Assembly: GCF_025717065.2 (NCBI RefSeq)
Contig: NZ_JAOVZO020000008.1
Coordinates: 1 to 64,000, forward strand
Direction of reading: 5' to 3'
Origin: Tahibacter soli
GTDB taxonomy: Bacteria > Pseudomonadota > Gammaproteobacteria > Xanthomonadales > Rhodanobacteraceae
DNA length: 64,000 nucleotides
In this document: positions 8,205-16,769 of the stretch, piece after piece
Position numbering within the stretch: position 1 is the stretch's first letter
How the letters are laid out: every line of letters starts with the position of its first letter
Notes under the pieces: generated by a model
The model's database searches: none
What the model was told of the DNA's origin: nothing
The model's input: only the letters and a program-made list of their open reading frames with translations
Translations under genes and position numbers: made by a program

Positions 8205-8439
8205 CCGCGACGACGCCCGTTCGAAGCGACACGCGGTCCACGGATGGACCGCGCGGCCTGCGACTGCGTAGCGGACGCAGGCCGGAGAACGTACGCAAGC
8301 TCCTCTTGCGTCGTTCGAGCGAACGCCGCGACGACGCCCGTTCGAAGCGACACGCGGTCCAGGGATGGACCGCGCGGCCTGCGACCGCGTAGCGGACGCA
8401 GGCCGGAGAACGTACGCAAGCTATGCTTGCGTCGTTCGA
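8205..8439. repeat. two tandem 121-bp repeats with three hairpins each
   Basis: Most of the 334-bp gap between dnaE2 and phaR is a tandem duplication (8205-8325 and 8326-8439, period 121) with few differences. Each unit has three palindromes: CGCGGTCCA-TGGACCGCG, CGGCCTGCG...CGCAGGCCG, and ACGCAAG...CTTGCGT. The third changes its loop between copies but keeps the stem. No gene is supported here: open frames across it are repetitive and Arg-rich on both strands. It looks like a dispersed intergenic repeat family, related in style but not in sequence to the array at 1058-1404. Confidence 0.85.
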
Positions 8440-8470
8440 GCCGTGCAGGGGCAGGATGCCCCTGCACGGC
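8440..8470. terminator. 14-bp perfect hairpin before phaR
   Basis: GCCGTGCAGGGGCA (8440-8453), loop GGA, TGCCCCTGCACGGC (8457-8470). The stem is strong, but there is no T-run on either side. It may end dnaE2 transcription or simply be part of the repeat cluster. Confidence refers to the structure acting as a terminator. Confidence 0.45.
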
Positions 8471-8529
8471 CCAATTGCTGCGCAGCAAAGCAACTGGTAC
8501 GGCGCGGGATACCGTGCTAGCTTTGCCGC

Positions 8530-9015
8530 ATGGCACAAGTCCGAATCATCAAGAAGTATCCGAACCGTCGTCTCTACGACACCGAGATTTCGAGCTACAT
8601 CACGCTGGAGGAAGTTCGCCAGCTCGTGGTCGACGGCGAGGAATTCGAAGTCCGCGACGCCAAGACCGGCGAAGAACTCACCCGCTCCGTGCTGCTGCAG
8701 ATCATCGCCGAGCACGAGGAACGCGGCCAGCCGATGTTCACCACGCAGCTCCTGTCGCAGGTGATCCGCTTCTACGGCGATTCGCTGCAGGGCTTCATGG
8801 GCGGGTACCTGGAACGCAGCCTGCAGGTCTTTCTCGACCAGCAGCAGCAGTTCCGCAGCCAGCTCAACACGATGCTCGGGCAGACGCCGTGGTCGATGCT
8901 CAACGACCTCACCGAGCGCAATATGGACATGTGGAAGTCGCTGCAGCAAGGCTTTCTTAACGCCGCCGCCGGCACACTCAAGAACGCCAAGGACAAGGAT
9001 CCGGGCAAGTCCTGA
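8530..9015 (+). CDS. phaR: polyhydroxyalkanoate synthesis repressor PhaR
   Basis: A 161-aa PhaR. The N-terminal PHB-accumulation regulatory domain is unmistakable (IIKKYPNRRLYDTEISSYI, residues 6-24), followed by the second conserved segment TRSVLLQIIAEHEERGQP. The C-terminal part is Gln-rich and amphipathic (FLDQQQQFRSQL), as expected for granule association. PhaR binds DNA at phasin and phaR promoters and is displaced by nascent PHB. It lies 151 bp upstream of phaB on the same strand, so the two probably form a small PHA module. The synthase and phasin genes are not in this window. Confidence 0.95.
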   Translation: MAQVRIIKKYPNRRLYDTEISSYITLEEVRQLVVDGEEFEVRDAKTGEELTRSVLLQIIAEHEERGQPMFTTQLLSQVIRFYGDSLQGFMGGYLERSLQVFLDQQQQFRSQLNTMLGQTPWSMLNDLTERNMDMWKSLQQGFLNAAAGTLKNAKDKDPGKS

Positions 9016-9166
9016 TCCGCCGTCCGCCCCGCCCCGCCGTCCGTACGCCGGCGGGTTTGACACCCGCTCCCCGCCTTCCTACCATCGGCCGCCTGCTGCG
9101 CCGCAGCACGGTGCGGCGGCGCAATATCTGCGTGCGGTCGCGGCGCAACGAATCAGGGGGAGTGCA

Positions 9167-9913
9167 ATGGGCAAGCGCGTAGCGGTGGTGACCGGCGGCA
9201 TCGGCGGCCTGGGCACCGAAATCTGCAAGCATCTGGCCGACTCCGGCTGCGTCGTGATCGCCGCGGACCTCGCCAGCCGCGCCGAACGCATCGAGGCGTT
9301 TCGCGCCGAAGTCGCCGCCTACGGCGACGCGATCCGCTTCGAGCCGCTCGACATCGCCGACTTCGACGCCTGCGCCGCGCTGATCCGCAACGTGCAGAAC
9401 GAGTTCGGCAGCCTCGACATTCTCGTCAACGCCGCCGGCATCACGCGCGACACGACGCTGCGCAAGATGACGGCCGACCAGTGGCACAGCGTTCTGACGA
9501 TCAATCTCGACGGCGTGTTCAACATGTGTCGCAACGTCGTCGACAGCATGTGCGAGCGCGGCTACGGCCGCATCGTCAACATCTCGTCGGTGAACGGCCA
9601 GACCGGCCAGTTCGGCCAGACCAACTACGCCGCGGCGAAGGCCGGCATGCATGGCTTCACGATGGCGCTCGCACGCGAAGTGGCGCGCAAGGGCGTGACC
9701 GTCAACAGCGTTTCGCCGGGCTACTGCAAGACCGCGATGGTCATGTCGATGCCGGAAAACGTGCGCACGCAGATCGTCGCCGACATTCCGGTCGGCCGGC
9801 TCGGCGAGCCGTCGGAAATCGCGCGCGTCGTCGACTTCCTGATCTCGCCCGACTCGGGTTTCATCACCGGCGCGAACATTCCGGTGAACGGCGGCTATTT
9901 CATGGATTTCTGA
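9167..9913 (+). CDS. phaB: acetoacetyl-CoA reductase PhaB (SDR family)
   Basis: A 248-aa short-chain dehydrogenase that reduces acetoacetyl-CoA to (R)-3-hydroxybutyryl-CoA with NADPH, the monomer-forming step of PHB synthesis. It shows the cofactor motif TGGIGGLG (9-16), NAAG (88-91), catalytic Ser around 140-141, and Y154-x3-K158 (NYAAAKAG). The NGQTGQFGQTNY stretch and the end NIPVNGGYFMDF are typical of PhaB rather than FabG. A strong ribosome binding site (CAGGGGGAG) precedes the ATG. Gene order with phaR supports the PHA assignment over generic 3-oxoacyl-ACP reductase. Confidence 0.93.
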   Translation: MGKRVAVVTGGIGGLGTEICKHLADSGCVVIAADLASRAERIEAFRAEVAAYGDAIRFEPLDIADFDACAALIRNVQNEFGSLDILVNAAGITRDTTLRKMTADQWHSVLTINLDGVFNMCRNVVDSMCERGYGRIVNISSVNGQTGQFGQTNYAAAKAGMHGFTMALAREVARKGVTVNSVSPGYCKTAMVMSMPENVRTQIVADIPVGRLGEPSEIARVVDFLISPDSGFITGANIPVNGGYFMDF

Positions 9914-9949
9914 GCCGCGCCCGACGCGACGCGCGTTTCTCCCGTTTCC

Positions 9950-10999
9950 TCAATACTGGAAATGGTCGATAAATAGAAAATCTTCGGGAATGCGCTCGCA
10001 GTCGTAGGTCAGCGGGAAACGCGCGCCGGTCTCAAGCACCTGGAAATCGCCGAGCTGCACGGCCGGGTTGCCGACGCCGGGATTGAAGATCTGCGACGTG
10101 ACGCCGAGCGTCGACCATTTCGCGGTGGTGTAGCGGTCGCTCTCGGCCGTCAGCGCGATGCCGCCGCCGTCGGACAGCACGATCCCGTAGCGCTGCATCG
10201 TGCGCAGGATCACGCGGGCCGCGGGATTGTAGTTCGTCAACGGAAAGTCGGCGCGCAGCCGCAGCCGCGAACCGTACGGAATCTTCGACGACGCGCCGCT
10301 CGGCGCGCCCGCATGCGTCGCCGGGTGTACGTATGTCGCCGCCGCCATGCTCGGGTTCGGCAGGATGAAGCGGATCGCGTGCCCCAGATCGCCGTCCGGC
10401 AGCGCGGCTTGCACTTCGTCGGCGTTGAACAGCAGCGGCGCGACCGGAAAGCCCGCGGCGTCGGCGCTCGTGCATTGCTCGCCGCGACCTTCCGGCGGAT
10501 ACACGCGATCGAGGTTCCAGCGCAGTACGCAGCGCGCCTCGACGGCGCCGCCGACGACGTTCGTGCTGTACGCCTCGAACAGCGTGCGTCCGCGCACGAC
10601 GATGAGATGGCAGTCGTCGCAGTCGTCGTCGACGCAGCGGTTGTCGCAGGTGTAACCCGCCTGTCCCTCGATCGCGCCGCCGACCGGCAGCGGGAACGTG
10701 GTCGACGGCTGGGCCGGGTTGTCGCAATCCGGCGCGTAGTACTCCTCGGGATTCGGCACGACGTCGACCATCGGCGCGGCGGCGGCCGGGTCGTTCAGCA
10801 CATAGAACGAAAAATCGATCTGCAGCTTGTTGCCGTTGCCCCACCCGCCGGTCGCCGCGATCATCGTGGCGGAATCGGGATGCGGCGGCGCGGCGCTGAT
10901 GTCGCGATTCCACACCGAGCCGGGCGGGAAACGCGGCAGCGGCGCCGCGGCAAGCGGCGCGCAGCAGACGACGAGAACGAACGACAACAACGCGCGCAT
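9950..10999 (-). CDS. secreted protein with C-terminal IDHFQY tag, function unknown
   Basis: A 349-aa exported protein. The signal peptide (MRALLSFVLVVCCAPLAAA) supports the ATG at 10999; upstream in-frame codons lack similarity. The mature part has a cysteine-rich patch (CDNRCVDDDCDDC, about residues 117-129), which could be disulphide-bonded or bind metal. A later region (RLRLRADF...TMQRYGIVLSDGGG) resembles one I have seen in unnamed secreted bacterial proteins. No catalytic motif is evident. It ends FLFIDHFQY, which resembles the short C-terminal I-F-x-D-x-F-E tag on two other secreted proteins in this window. It is on the opposite strand to phaB, 36 bp beyond its stop. Confidence 0.75.
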   Translation of the reverse strand: MRALLSFVLVVCCAPLAAAPLPRFPPGSVWNRDISAAPPHPDSATMIAATGGWGNGNKLQIDFSFYVLNDPAAAAPMVDVVPNPEEYYAPDCDNPAQPSTTFPLPVGGAIEGQAGYTCDNRCVDDDCDDCHLIVVRGRTLFEAYSTNVVGGAVEARCVLRWNLDRVYPPEGRGEQCTSADAAGFPVAPLLFNADEVQAALPDGDLGHAIRFILPNPSMAAATYVHPATHAGAPSGASSKIPYGSRLRLRADFPLTNYNPAARVILRTMQRYGIVLSDGGGIALTAESDRYTTAKWSTLGVTSQIFNPGVGNPAVQLGDFQVLETGARFPLTYDCERIPEDFLFIDHFQY

Positions 11000-11090
11000 G
11001 GCCGGCTCCCCCGGTTCGACGGAGCGATTGTGCCGCGCGGCATTTTCGCGCGCGCGGCAATCGATCACACGGGACGTGCCGCCGGTCGGC

Positions 11091-11690
11091 TTACCAGATC
11101 AGGTCGGCGGGTACGTCGTCCTCGGCCGGCGCGTTCGGATCGACCAGCAGCACGAGCGCTTCGGCGCTGAGCGCCTCGACGTCGCGCGCGATCTGCGCCG
11201 TCACGAGCAGATAGCGGCCGTTCTGCTGCACGACCGCGAGTTCGCCGCGATTGAGTGCGGCGAGCTGCTCGCTCGTGCAGTAGACGCGGCGGATCTTCGC
11301 GCCATGCGGGAAATGCCGCGGGTGCTCGGCGTCGGCCGCGTTGAGCGCCTTGCCGTCGAGCAGCTTCGCGATTTTTTCCTTGCGCTCGCGCTTCTCCTTC
11401 GCGCGCAGCTCGGCTTCGCGCTGCTCGCGCTCGCGCGCTTCGCGTTCCTCGCGCGCGCGCATCGCGTACGCCTGCGCCAGATCGGGCTCGCCGCCCGCCG
11501 GTTTCGGTTTGTGCTGCTGCGGCGGCTTGTTGTGGTGGTGCTGCGGCGGTTTGCCGCCATGCTTGTTCGGTGCGCCCTTGTTCGGCGCGGAGCCTTGCGG
11601 GCGCGGCGCCGGCGCGGCGGGTTTCGCTTCGGATTTCAGCTTTTGGACCAGGCCGCTCTTGAGCAGCTGGTCGCGCAGGGAATCGGCCAT
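11091..11690 (-). CDS. yaiL: DUF2058 family protein (YaiL-like nucleoprotein)
   Basis: A 199-aa protein of the DUF2058 family. It has the conserved start MADSLRDQLLKSGLVQKLK, a basic His/Pro/Gln-rich low-complexity linker (about 25-68), a long charged helix (REEREAREREQREAELRAKEK) and a conserved C-terminal domain (IRRVYCTSEQLAALNRGELAVV). The family is described as polynucleotide-associated, but its role is not defined. No signal peptide is present, so it is expected in the cytoplasm. It is the downstream neighbour of slyX on the same strand, 9 bp away, and probably shares its transcript. Confidence 0.88.
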   Translation of the reverse strand: MADSLRDQLLKSGLVQKLKSEAKPAAPAPRPQGSAPNKGAPNKHGGKPPQHHHNKPPQQHKPKPAGGEPDLAQAYAMRAREEREAREREQREAELRAKEKRERKEKIAKLLDGKALNAADAEHPRHFPHGAKIRRVYCTSEQLAALNRGELAVVQQNGRYLLVTAQIARDVEALSAEALVLLVDPNAPAEDDVPADLIW

Positions 11691-11699
11691 GGCGCGGAA

Positions 11700-11918
11700 T
11701 CAATAGTGCGGCGGAGGTGGTTCGGAAGCGGCGTCGTGCGACAGCGACGAGCGCACGACGCCGAGCTCGCTGCGCATGCGGCGAAATTCTTCGCGCATGT
11801 CCATGAGCAGGCGATCGTGCGAGGCGATCGAGCTGTTCAGCGACGTGACCGCGTCCTCGAGAAAGGCGAAGCGGACCTCGAGCTCGGTCAATCGTTCTTC
11901 GAGCGATGTTGCGGACAT
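11700..11918 (-). CDS. slyX: SlyX family protein
   Basis: A 72-aa SlyX protein: an N-terminal coiled coil (LEERLTELEVRFAFLEDAV) and the Pro-rich C-terminal end PPPPHY, which is the family signature. Its function is unknown; the name comes from its position near slyD in E. coli. Here it starts one base after the gmd stop codon and is followed by the DUF2058 gene, so it is probably translated from the nucleotide-sugar operon transcript. slyD itself is 40 kb away in this window (51770-52252). Confidence 0.9.
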   Translation of the reverse strand: MSATSLEERLTELEVRFAFLEDAVTSLNSSIASHDRLLMDMREEFRRMRSELGVVRSSLSHDAASEPPPPHY

Positions 11919-11919
11919 T

Positions 11920-13050
11920 TCAACCCAGGCGTTCGATCAGATGTCGACCATGGCGCGATCCTACCAGCCCGGCGGCTTCGCGTTCGGCGAGCAGGAGGTC
12001 GGCGCGCGCCATTTCGTCGACGAGCGCGGCGAATCCGGTGCGCGGACGCCAACCGAGCTCGCGCCGCGCGAGGCTGGAATCGCCCACGAGTGTATCGACT
12101 TCGGCCGGCCGGAAATACTGCGCATGAATGCGTACGACGACGTCGCCGCGCGCGACCTTTGCGCCCGCGACGTCGCAGCGCGCGACGACGGCGTGTTCTT
12201 CGGCGCCGTCGCCGCGGAATTCGAGTTCGAGGCCGATCGCGCGCGCCGCGAGGTCAACGAATTCGCGCACGGTGTGCTGTTCGCCGGTCGCGATGACGTA
12301 GTCGCGCGGCGCCGCCTGCTGCAGCATCAGCCACTGCGCTTCGACGTAGTCGCGTGCATGCCCCCAGTCGCGCCGCGCGTCGAGGTTGCCGAGGTAGACG
12401 CAGTGCTGCAGCCCGTGCACGCAGCGCGCAAGGCCGCGCGTGATCTTGCGCGTGACGAACGTTTCGCCGCGAATCGGCGATTCGTGGTTGAACAGGATGC
12501 CGCTGCACGCGTACAGACCGTAGGCCTCGCGATAGTTCTGCGTGATCCAGTGCGCGTAGAGCTTCGCCACGCCGTACGGCGAGCGCGGATGAAACGGCGT
12601 CGCCTCGTTCTGCGGCGTCGCGGCGACCTTGCCGAACAGTTCCGACGTCGACGCCTGGTAGAAGCGGCAGCGCTCGCCGATGCCGAGCACGCGGATCGCC
12701 TCGAGCAGGCGCAGCGTGCCGAGCGCGTCGGCGTTCGCGGTGTATTCGGGCTCCTCGAACGACACGGCGACGTGGCTCTGCGCGCCGAGGTTGTAGACCT
12801 CGTCGGGCTGCACGAGCTGTACGAGCCGCAGGAGGCTCAGCGAATCGGTGAGGTCGCCGTAGTGCAGATGCACCTTCGGCACGGCCTCGTCGAGTTCGTG
12901 GTACAGGTGATCGATGCGCTCGCTGTTGAACGACGAGGTGCGGCGCTTGACGCCGTGCACTTCGTAGCCCTTGGCGAGCAGCAGCTCGGCGAGATAGGCG
13001 CCGTCCTGCCCGGTGATGCCGGTGACGAGCGCACGCCTGGTGCCGGTCAT
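11920..13050 (-). CDS. gmd: GDP-mannose 4,6-dehydratase
   Basis: A 376-aa extended SDR enzyme that converts GDP-D-mannose to GDP-4-keto-6-deoxy-D-mannose, precursor of GDP-rhamnose, fucose and related sugars. It shows the cofactor motif [12 protein letters not shown], the catalytic YGVAK (Y-x3-K), and the Gmd-specific [15 protein letters not shown] and [16 protein letters not shown]. The length matches the family. The ATG overlaps the stop of the upstream dehydrogenase (ATGA), so the three sugar-nucleotide genes form one translationally coupled operon. No downstream reductase such as rmd or fcl is visible in this window. Confidence 0.95.
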   Translation of the reverse strand: MTGTRRALVTGITGQDGAYLAELLLAKGYEVHGVKRRTSSFNSERIDHLYHELDEAVPKVHLHYGDLTDSLSLLRLVQLVQPDEVYNLGAQSHVAVSFEEPEYTANADALGTLRLLEAIRVLGIGERCRFYQASTSELFGKVAATPQNEATPFHPRSPYGVAKLYAHWITQNYREAYGLYACSGILFNHESPIRGETFVTRKITRGLARCVHGLQHCVYLGNLDARRDWGHARDYVEAQWLMLQQAAPRDYVIATGEQHTVREFVDLAARAIGLELEFRGDGAEEHAVVARCDVAGAKVARGDVVVRIHAQYFRPAEVDTLVGDSSLARRELGWRPRTGFAALVDEMARADLLLAEREAAGLVGSRHGRHLIERLG

Positions 13051-14345
13051 AGCCTTCCGTCCGTGTCGGCCGCGGGCAATACGTACTTCACGTCGTAGAC
13101 GATCGAGCGCGGCTTGCCGAGCGCGCGGATCGCCGCGGCGCCCATGTCGCGAAACTCGCGATGCGCGACCGCCAGCACGATCGCATCGTAGGTGCCCGGC
13201 ACGAGCGCGGGTATCGGCCGGATGCCGCATTCGCGCTCGCACTCGTCGGCGTCGGCGCGCGGATCGTAGACGTCGACGCGCGCGTTGAGCTGCGCGAGAT
13301 CCTCGACGATTTCGCGCACGCGCGTGTTGCGCAGGTCCGGGCAGTCTTCCTTGAATGTGACGCCGAGCACCAGCACGCGGCTGTCGACGATATTGATTTG
13401 ACTGAGCGTCATCAGGCGCAGCACCTGCCCCGTCACGTGCGTGCTCATGCCCTCGTTGATGCGGCGCGCGGCGCTGATCAGTTCCGGGTGATGGCGCGCG
13501 GCCTGCGCCTTGTGAATGAGGTAGTACGGATCGACGCCGATGCAGTGCCCGCCGACGAGGCCGGGGCGGAACGGCAGGAAATTCCATTTCGTGCCGGCGG
13601 CCTTGAGCACTTCTTCGGTGTCGAGGCCGAGCCGCGCGAAGATCAGCGCGAGTTCGTTCATCAGCGCGATGTTGACGTCGCGCTGCGTGTTCTCGACGGC
13701 CTTGGCCGCTTCGGCGACGCGGATCGACGTCGCGCAGTACGTGCCGGCGCGGATGATGCGCCGGTACAGCGCATCGACGAACCGCGCGGCGTCCGGCGTG
13801 GAACCGGCGGTCACCTTGACGATGTCGGCGAGGCGGTGCACGCGGTCGCCCGGATTGACGCGCTCGGGGCTGTAGCCGACATAGAAATCCACATTGAAAC
13901 GCAGGCCGGAAGCGCGTTCGAGAGCCGGCACGCAGTGTTCTTCGGTCGCGCCGGGATACACGGTCGATTCGAAGATCACGACGGCGCCGCGGCGCATGTG
14001 CCGGCCGACCGCGTCGCTCGCGGCGACGAGCGGCGCGAAGTCGGGCCACTTGTGCGCGTTGACCGGCGTCGGCACGGCGACGACGAAGACGTTGCAGGCG
14101 TCGAGCGACGCCGCGTCGGCCGAGAAACCGAGCGACGTCGCGGCGGCGAATTCGGCCGCGTCGACTTCGCCGGTCGCGTCGATGCCGCGCGCGAGTTCGG
14201 CGATGCGCGCGGCGTCGACGTCGTAGCCGAGCGTCGGCAGCACGCCGCCGAACGCGACGGCGAGCGGCAGGCCGACGTAGCCGAGGCCGACGACGGCGAT
14301 GCGGGTGTCGTCCTGCGCCGGCAGCGGCGCGAGCGCGGCGCTCAC
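13047..14345 (-). CDS. tviB: nucleotide-sugar 6-dehydrogenase, TviB/WbpO type
   Basis: A 432-aa UDP-sugar dehydrogenase most like the TviB/WbpO group, which oxidises UDP-N-acetyl-hexosamine (GlcNAc or GalNAc) at C6 to the uronic acid. It shows the Rossmann motif [13 protein letters not shown], the [10 protein letters not shown] and [21 protein letters not shown] segments, and the catalytic cysteine in [15 protein letters not shown]. The start is taken as GTG at 14345, which overlaps the ugd stop (GTGA); no ATG fits. Its exact substrate cannot be read from the sequence. It sits between ugd and gmd in one overlapping operon for polysaccharide precursors. Confidence 0.88.
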   Translation of the reverse strand: MSAALAPLPAQDDTRIAVVGLGYVGLPLAVAFGGVLPTLGYDVDAARIAELARGIDATGEVDAAEFAAATSLGFSADAASLDACNVFVVAVPTPVNAHKWPDFAPLVAASDAVGRHMRRGAVVIFESTVYPGATEEHCVPALERASGLRFNVDFYVGYSPERVNPGDRVHRLADIVKVTAGSTPDAARFVDALYRRIIRAGTYCATSIRVAEAAKAVENTQRDVNIALMNELALIFARLGLDTEEVLKAAGTKWNFLPFRPGLVGGHCIGVDPYYLIHKAQAARHHPELISAARRINEGMSTHVTGQVLRLMTLSQINIVDSRVLVLGVTFKEDCPDLRNTRVREIVEDLAQLNARVDVYDPRADADECERECGIRPIPALVPGTYDAIVLAVAHREFRDMGAAAIRALGKPRSIVYDVKYVLPAADTDGRL

Positions 14346-15691
14346 CGGCCGCCCTGCACGCGCACGCTGCGACCGCGGCCGATGCCGTAGTAAGCGATGC
14401 CGGCGCCTTCGACGGTGCGCGGCTCGTACATGTTGCGTCCGTCGAAGATCGTCGGCCGCGCGAGGCTTGCGGCGATGCGCTTGAAATCCGGACTGCGGAA
14501 CGCCTTCCACTCGGTCACGATCGCCAGCGCGTCGGCGCCGTCGAGCACCGCGTAGGCTTCGTCGCAGACGACGAGGTCGGCGCGTTCGCCGAACACGTGC
14601 CGCGCTTCGGCGCGCGCTTCCGGGTCGTACGCGCGCACGCGCGCGCCGGCGTCCCACAGCTGCTGCAGCAGGCGCCGGCTCGGCGCTTCGCGCATGTCGT
14701 CGGTGTTCGGCTTGAACGCAAGGCCCCACACGCCGATCGTACGGCCGGCGAGATCGCCCGCGAAGTGATCGCGGATCAGTTCGAACAGGCGCGACTTCTG
14801 CGCATGGTTGACCGCCTCGACCGAACGCAGCAGACGCGCCTCGTAGCCGTGCGCGTCGGCGATGCGGTCGAGCGCCTGCACGTCTTTCGGAAAGCACGAA
14901 CCGCCGTAGCCGGCGCCGGGATAGATGAAGTGATAGCCGATGCGCGGGTCCGAACCGATGCCGTGGCGCACGAGCTCGATGTCGGCGCCGACGCGCTCGG
15001 CGATGTTCGCCATCTCGTTCATGAAGCTGATCTTCGTCGCGAGCATCGCGTTCGCCGCGTACTTCGTCAGTTCCGCCGAGCGCACGTCCATCGGCACGAT
15101 GCGTTCGTGGTTGCGGTTGAACGGCGCGTACAGGTCGCGCAGGCGAGCGACGGCGCGCGCGCTGTCCGAGCCGATGATGATGCGGTCGGGGCGCATGCAG
15201 TCGTTGACCGCATCGCCTTCCTTGAGAAATTCGGGATTGGAGACGACGTCGAATTCGATCGTCTCGCCGCGCGCGGCGAGCTCGGCCGAAATCGCCTCGC
15301 GCACCCTGTCGGCGGTGCCGACGGGCACGGTGGATTTGTTCACGACGATCGTATAGCCGCCCAGATGCCGCCCGATCGTGCGCGCCACCGCGAGCACGTG
15401 CGTGAGGTCGGCGCTGCCGTCCTCGTCCGGGGGCGTGCCCACCGCGATGAAGACGATGTCGCCGTGCGCGATCGCGGGCGCGGCTTCGATCGTGAAGCGC
15501 AGGCGGCCCGCGGCGTGGTTGGCGTGCACGAGATCTTCGAGGCCCGGCTCGTAGATCGGAATCTCGCCGGCTTCGAGCCGCGCGATCTTGTTCGCGTCGA
15601 CGTCGACGCAGACGACGGTGTTGCCCATTTCGGCGAGGCACGTGCCGGTGACGAGACCGACGTAGCCGGTGCCGAAGACGGTGACATTCAT
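14342..15691 (-). CDS. ugd: UDP-glucose 6-dehydrogenase
   Basis: A 449-aa enzyme that oxidises UDP-glucose to UDP-glucuronate, using NAD+ twice. It has the Rossmann motif [20 protein letters not shown], the STVPVGTAD and EFLKEGDAV segments, and the catalytic cysteine in [14 protein letters not shown]. The length matches the bacterial family. It is the first gene of the minus-strand operon ugd, tviB-like, gmd, slyX, DUF2058, all with overlaps or gaps under 10 bp. The products feed exopolysaccharide or LPS synthesis, but no glycosyltransferase gene lies nearby. Confidence 0.95.
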   Translation of the reverse strand: MNVTVFGTGYVGLVTGTCLAEMGNTVVCVDVDANKIARLEAGEIPIYEPGLEDLVHANHAAGRLRFTIEAAPAIAHGDIVFIAVGTPPDEDGSADLTHVLAVARTIGRHLGGYTIVVNKSTVPVGTADRVREAISAELAARGETIEFDVVSNPEFLKEGDAVNDCMRPDRIIIGSDSARAVARLRDLYAPFNRNHERIVPMDVRSAELTKYAANAMLATKISFMNEMANIAERVGADIELVRHGIGSDPRIGYHFIYPGAGYGGSCFPKDVQALDRIADAHGYEARLLRSVEAVNHAQKSRLFELIRDHFAGDLAGRTIGVWGLAFKPNTDDMREAPSRRLLQQLWDAGARVRAYDPEARAEARHVFGERADLVVCDEAYAVLDGADALAIVTEWKAFRSPDFKRIAASLARPTIFDGRNMYEPRTVEGAGIAYYGIGRGRSVRVQGGR

Positions 15692-15738
15692 GCAGTTCTG
15701 CCCTGAACGAAAGTACGCAGTTTATCCGTTCGCAACGC

Positions 15739-15772
15739 AACGGGGCGCGGCGATCGCTCGCCGCGCCCCGTT
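15739..15772. terminator. 15-bp perfect hairpin downstream of the FKBP gene
   Basis: AACGGGGCGCGGCGA (15739-15753), loop TCGC, TCGCCGCGCCCCGTT (15758-15772). It lies between the end of the FKBP gene and the start of ugd, both on the minus strand. The stem is very strong, but the following minus-strand sequence has only scattered T's. It probably ends the FKBP transcript. Confidence 0.6.
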
Positions 15773-15798
15773 GGCGCCCACCGTACCGCTCGCGGGTC

Positions 15799-16551
15799 TT
15801 ACTTCTTTTCGGCCGGCTTGGCCGCTTCCGCGGCCGGCTTGGCTTCGGCGGCCGGCGGCAGGATCTTGAGCAGCTCGACTTCGAAGGTCAGCGTCGCGTT
15901 CGGGCCGATCGGACCCGGGCCGTTTTCGCCGTAGGCGAGGTTCGCCGGGATGTAGAACTTGTACTTCGAACCGACCGGCATCAGCTGCAGGCCTTCGGTC
16001 CAGCCCGGGATCACGCCCTTGAGCGGGAACGAGGTCGGCTGGCCGCGGTCGACCGAGCTGTCGAACTTCGTGCCGTCGAGCAGCGTGCCGGTGTAGTGCA
16101 CTTCGACGGTGTCGGTGTCCTTCGGCTTCGGGCCGGTGCCCTGCTTGATCACTTCGTACTGCAGGCCCGAGGCGGTCGTCTTCACGCCGGCCTTGGACTT
16201 GTTCTTGGCGAGGAACTCGTCGCCGGCCTTCTTGTTGGTCTCGGCCTTGGCCTTCTCTTCAGCCTGACGCTTGGCCGAGAGCTTGGTCATGAAGTCCTGG
16301 CGAATCTTGAGCGCTTCTTCCTGCGTCAGGGCGGTCTTGTCGCCCTTGATCGACGCTTCGATCGCCTGCACGACGACCTTCATGTCGATTTCGTCCTTGA
16401 TCGAGGACAGGCCCTTGCCCACGTCCATGCCGACCATGTAGCTCACCTTGTCCTTTTCGGTCTTCAGCTCCTGGCCGAAGCTCGCGGTGGCGGCGCCGAG
16501 CGCCGCGACGACGGCAGCGGCGGTCAGGCTCTTGCGCAAAAACTGGCTCAT
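15799..16551 (-). CDS. periplasmic FKBP-type peptidyl-prolyl isomerase (FkpA/Mip-like)
   Basis: A 250-aa exported prolyl isomerase. The signal peptide ends near ATASFGQ (about residue 27). An N-terminal dimerisation region follows (KVSYMVGMDVGKGL, with the helix QAEEKAKAETNKKAGDEFL), then the FKBP domain from about 130 (TASGLQYEVIKQGTGP, VHYTGTLLDGTKFDSS, LAYGENGPG, LTFEVELLKI). An Ala/Lys/Pro-rich tail (AAEAKPAAEAAKPAEKK) ends the protein. The arrangement is that of FkpA and Mip, which fold envelope proteins. The ATG at 16551 is chosen because it opens the signal peptide and follows an AGGAG site. Confidence 0.92.
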   Translation of the reverse strand: MSQFLRKSLTAAAVVAALGAATASFGQELKTEKDKVSYMVGMDVGKGLSSIKDEIDMKVVVQAIEASIKGDKTALTQEEALKIRQDFMTKLSAKRQAEEKAKAETNKKAGDEFLAKNKSKAGVKTTASGLQYEVIKQGTGPKPKDTDTVEVHYTGTLLDGTKFDSSVDRGQPTSFPLKGVIPGWTEGLQLMPVGSKYKFYIPANLAYGENGPGPIGPNATLTFEVELLKILPPAAEAKPAAEAAKPAEKK

Positions 16552-16769
16552 GCAGTTGCTCCTAAGATTCTTTTGGATGGCGGCCCGACGGCCGCAAGGC
16601 GCTACGGGGCGGCGTATTGTGGCGACGCCCCGGTTCGAAGGCAAACGACGCGAGGGCTGCGACAGGCGCGTTTTCAAATGGTTCCCGGAAAACCTGAACG
16701 AATCCGCAGATTCGCCCCGGAACGGTCACCGGCGAGCGCTGCCGAGCCCGCCCCGGCTACACTAGCGGG

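Noticed and set aside
8205-8439. Possible CRISPR or coding repeat
   Set aside because: Only two 121-bp units without spacers; open frames across it are repetitive Arg-rich shadows.
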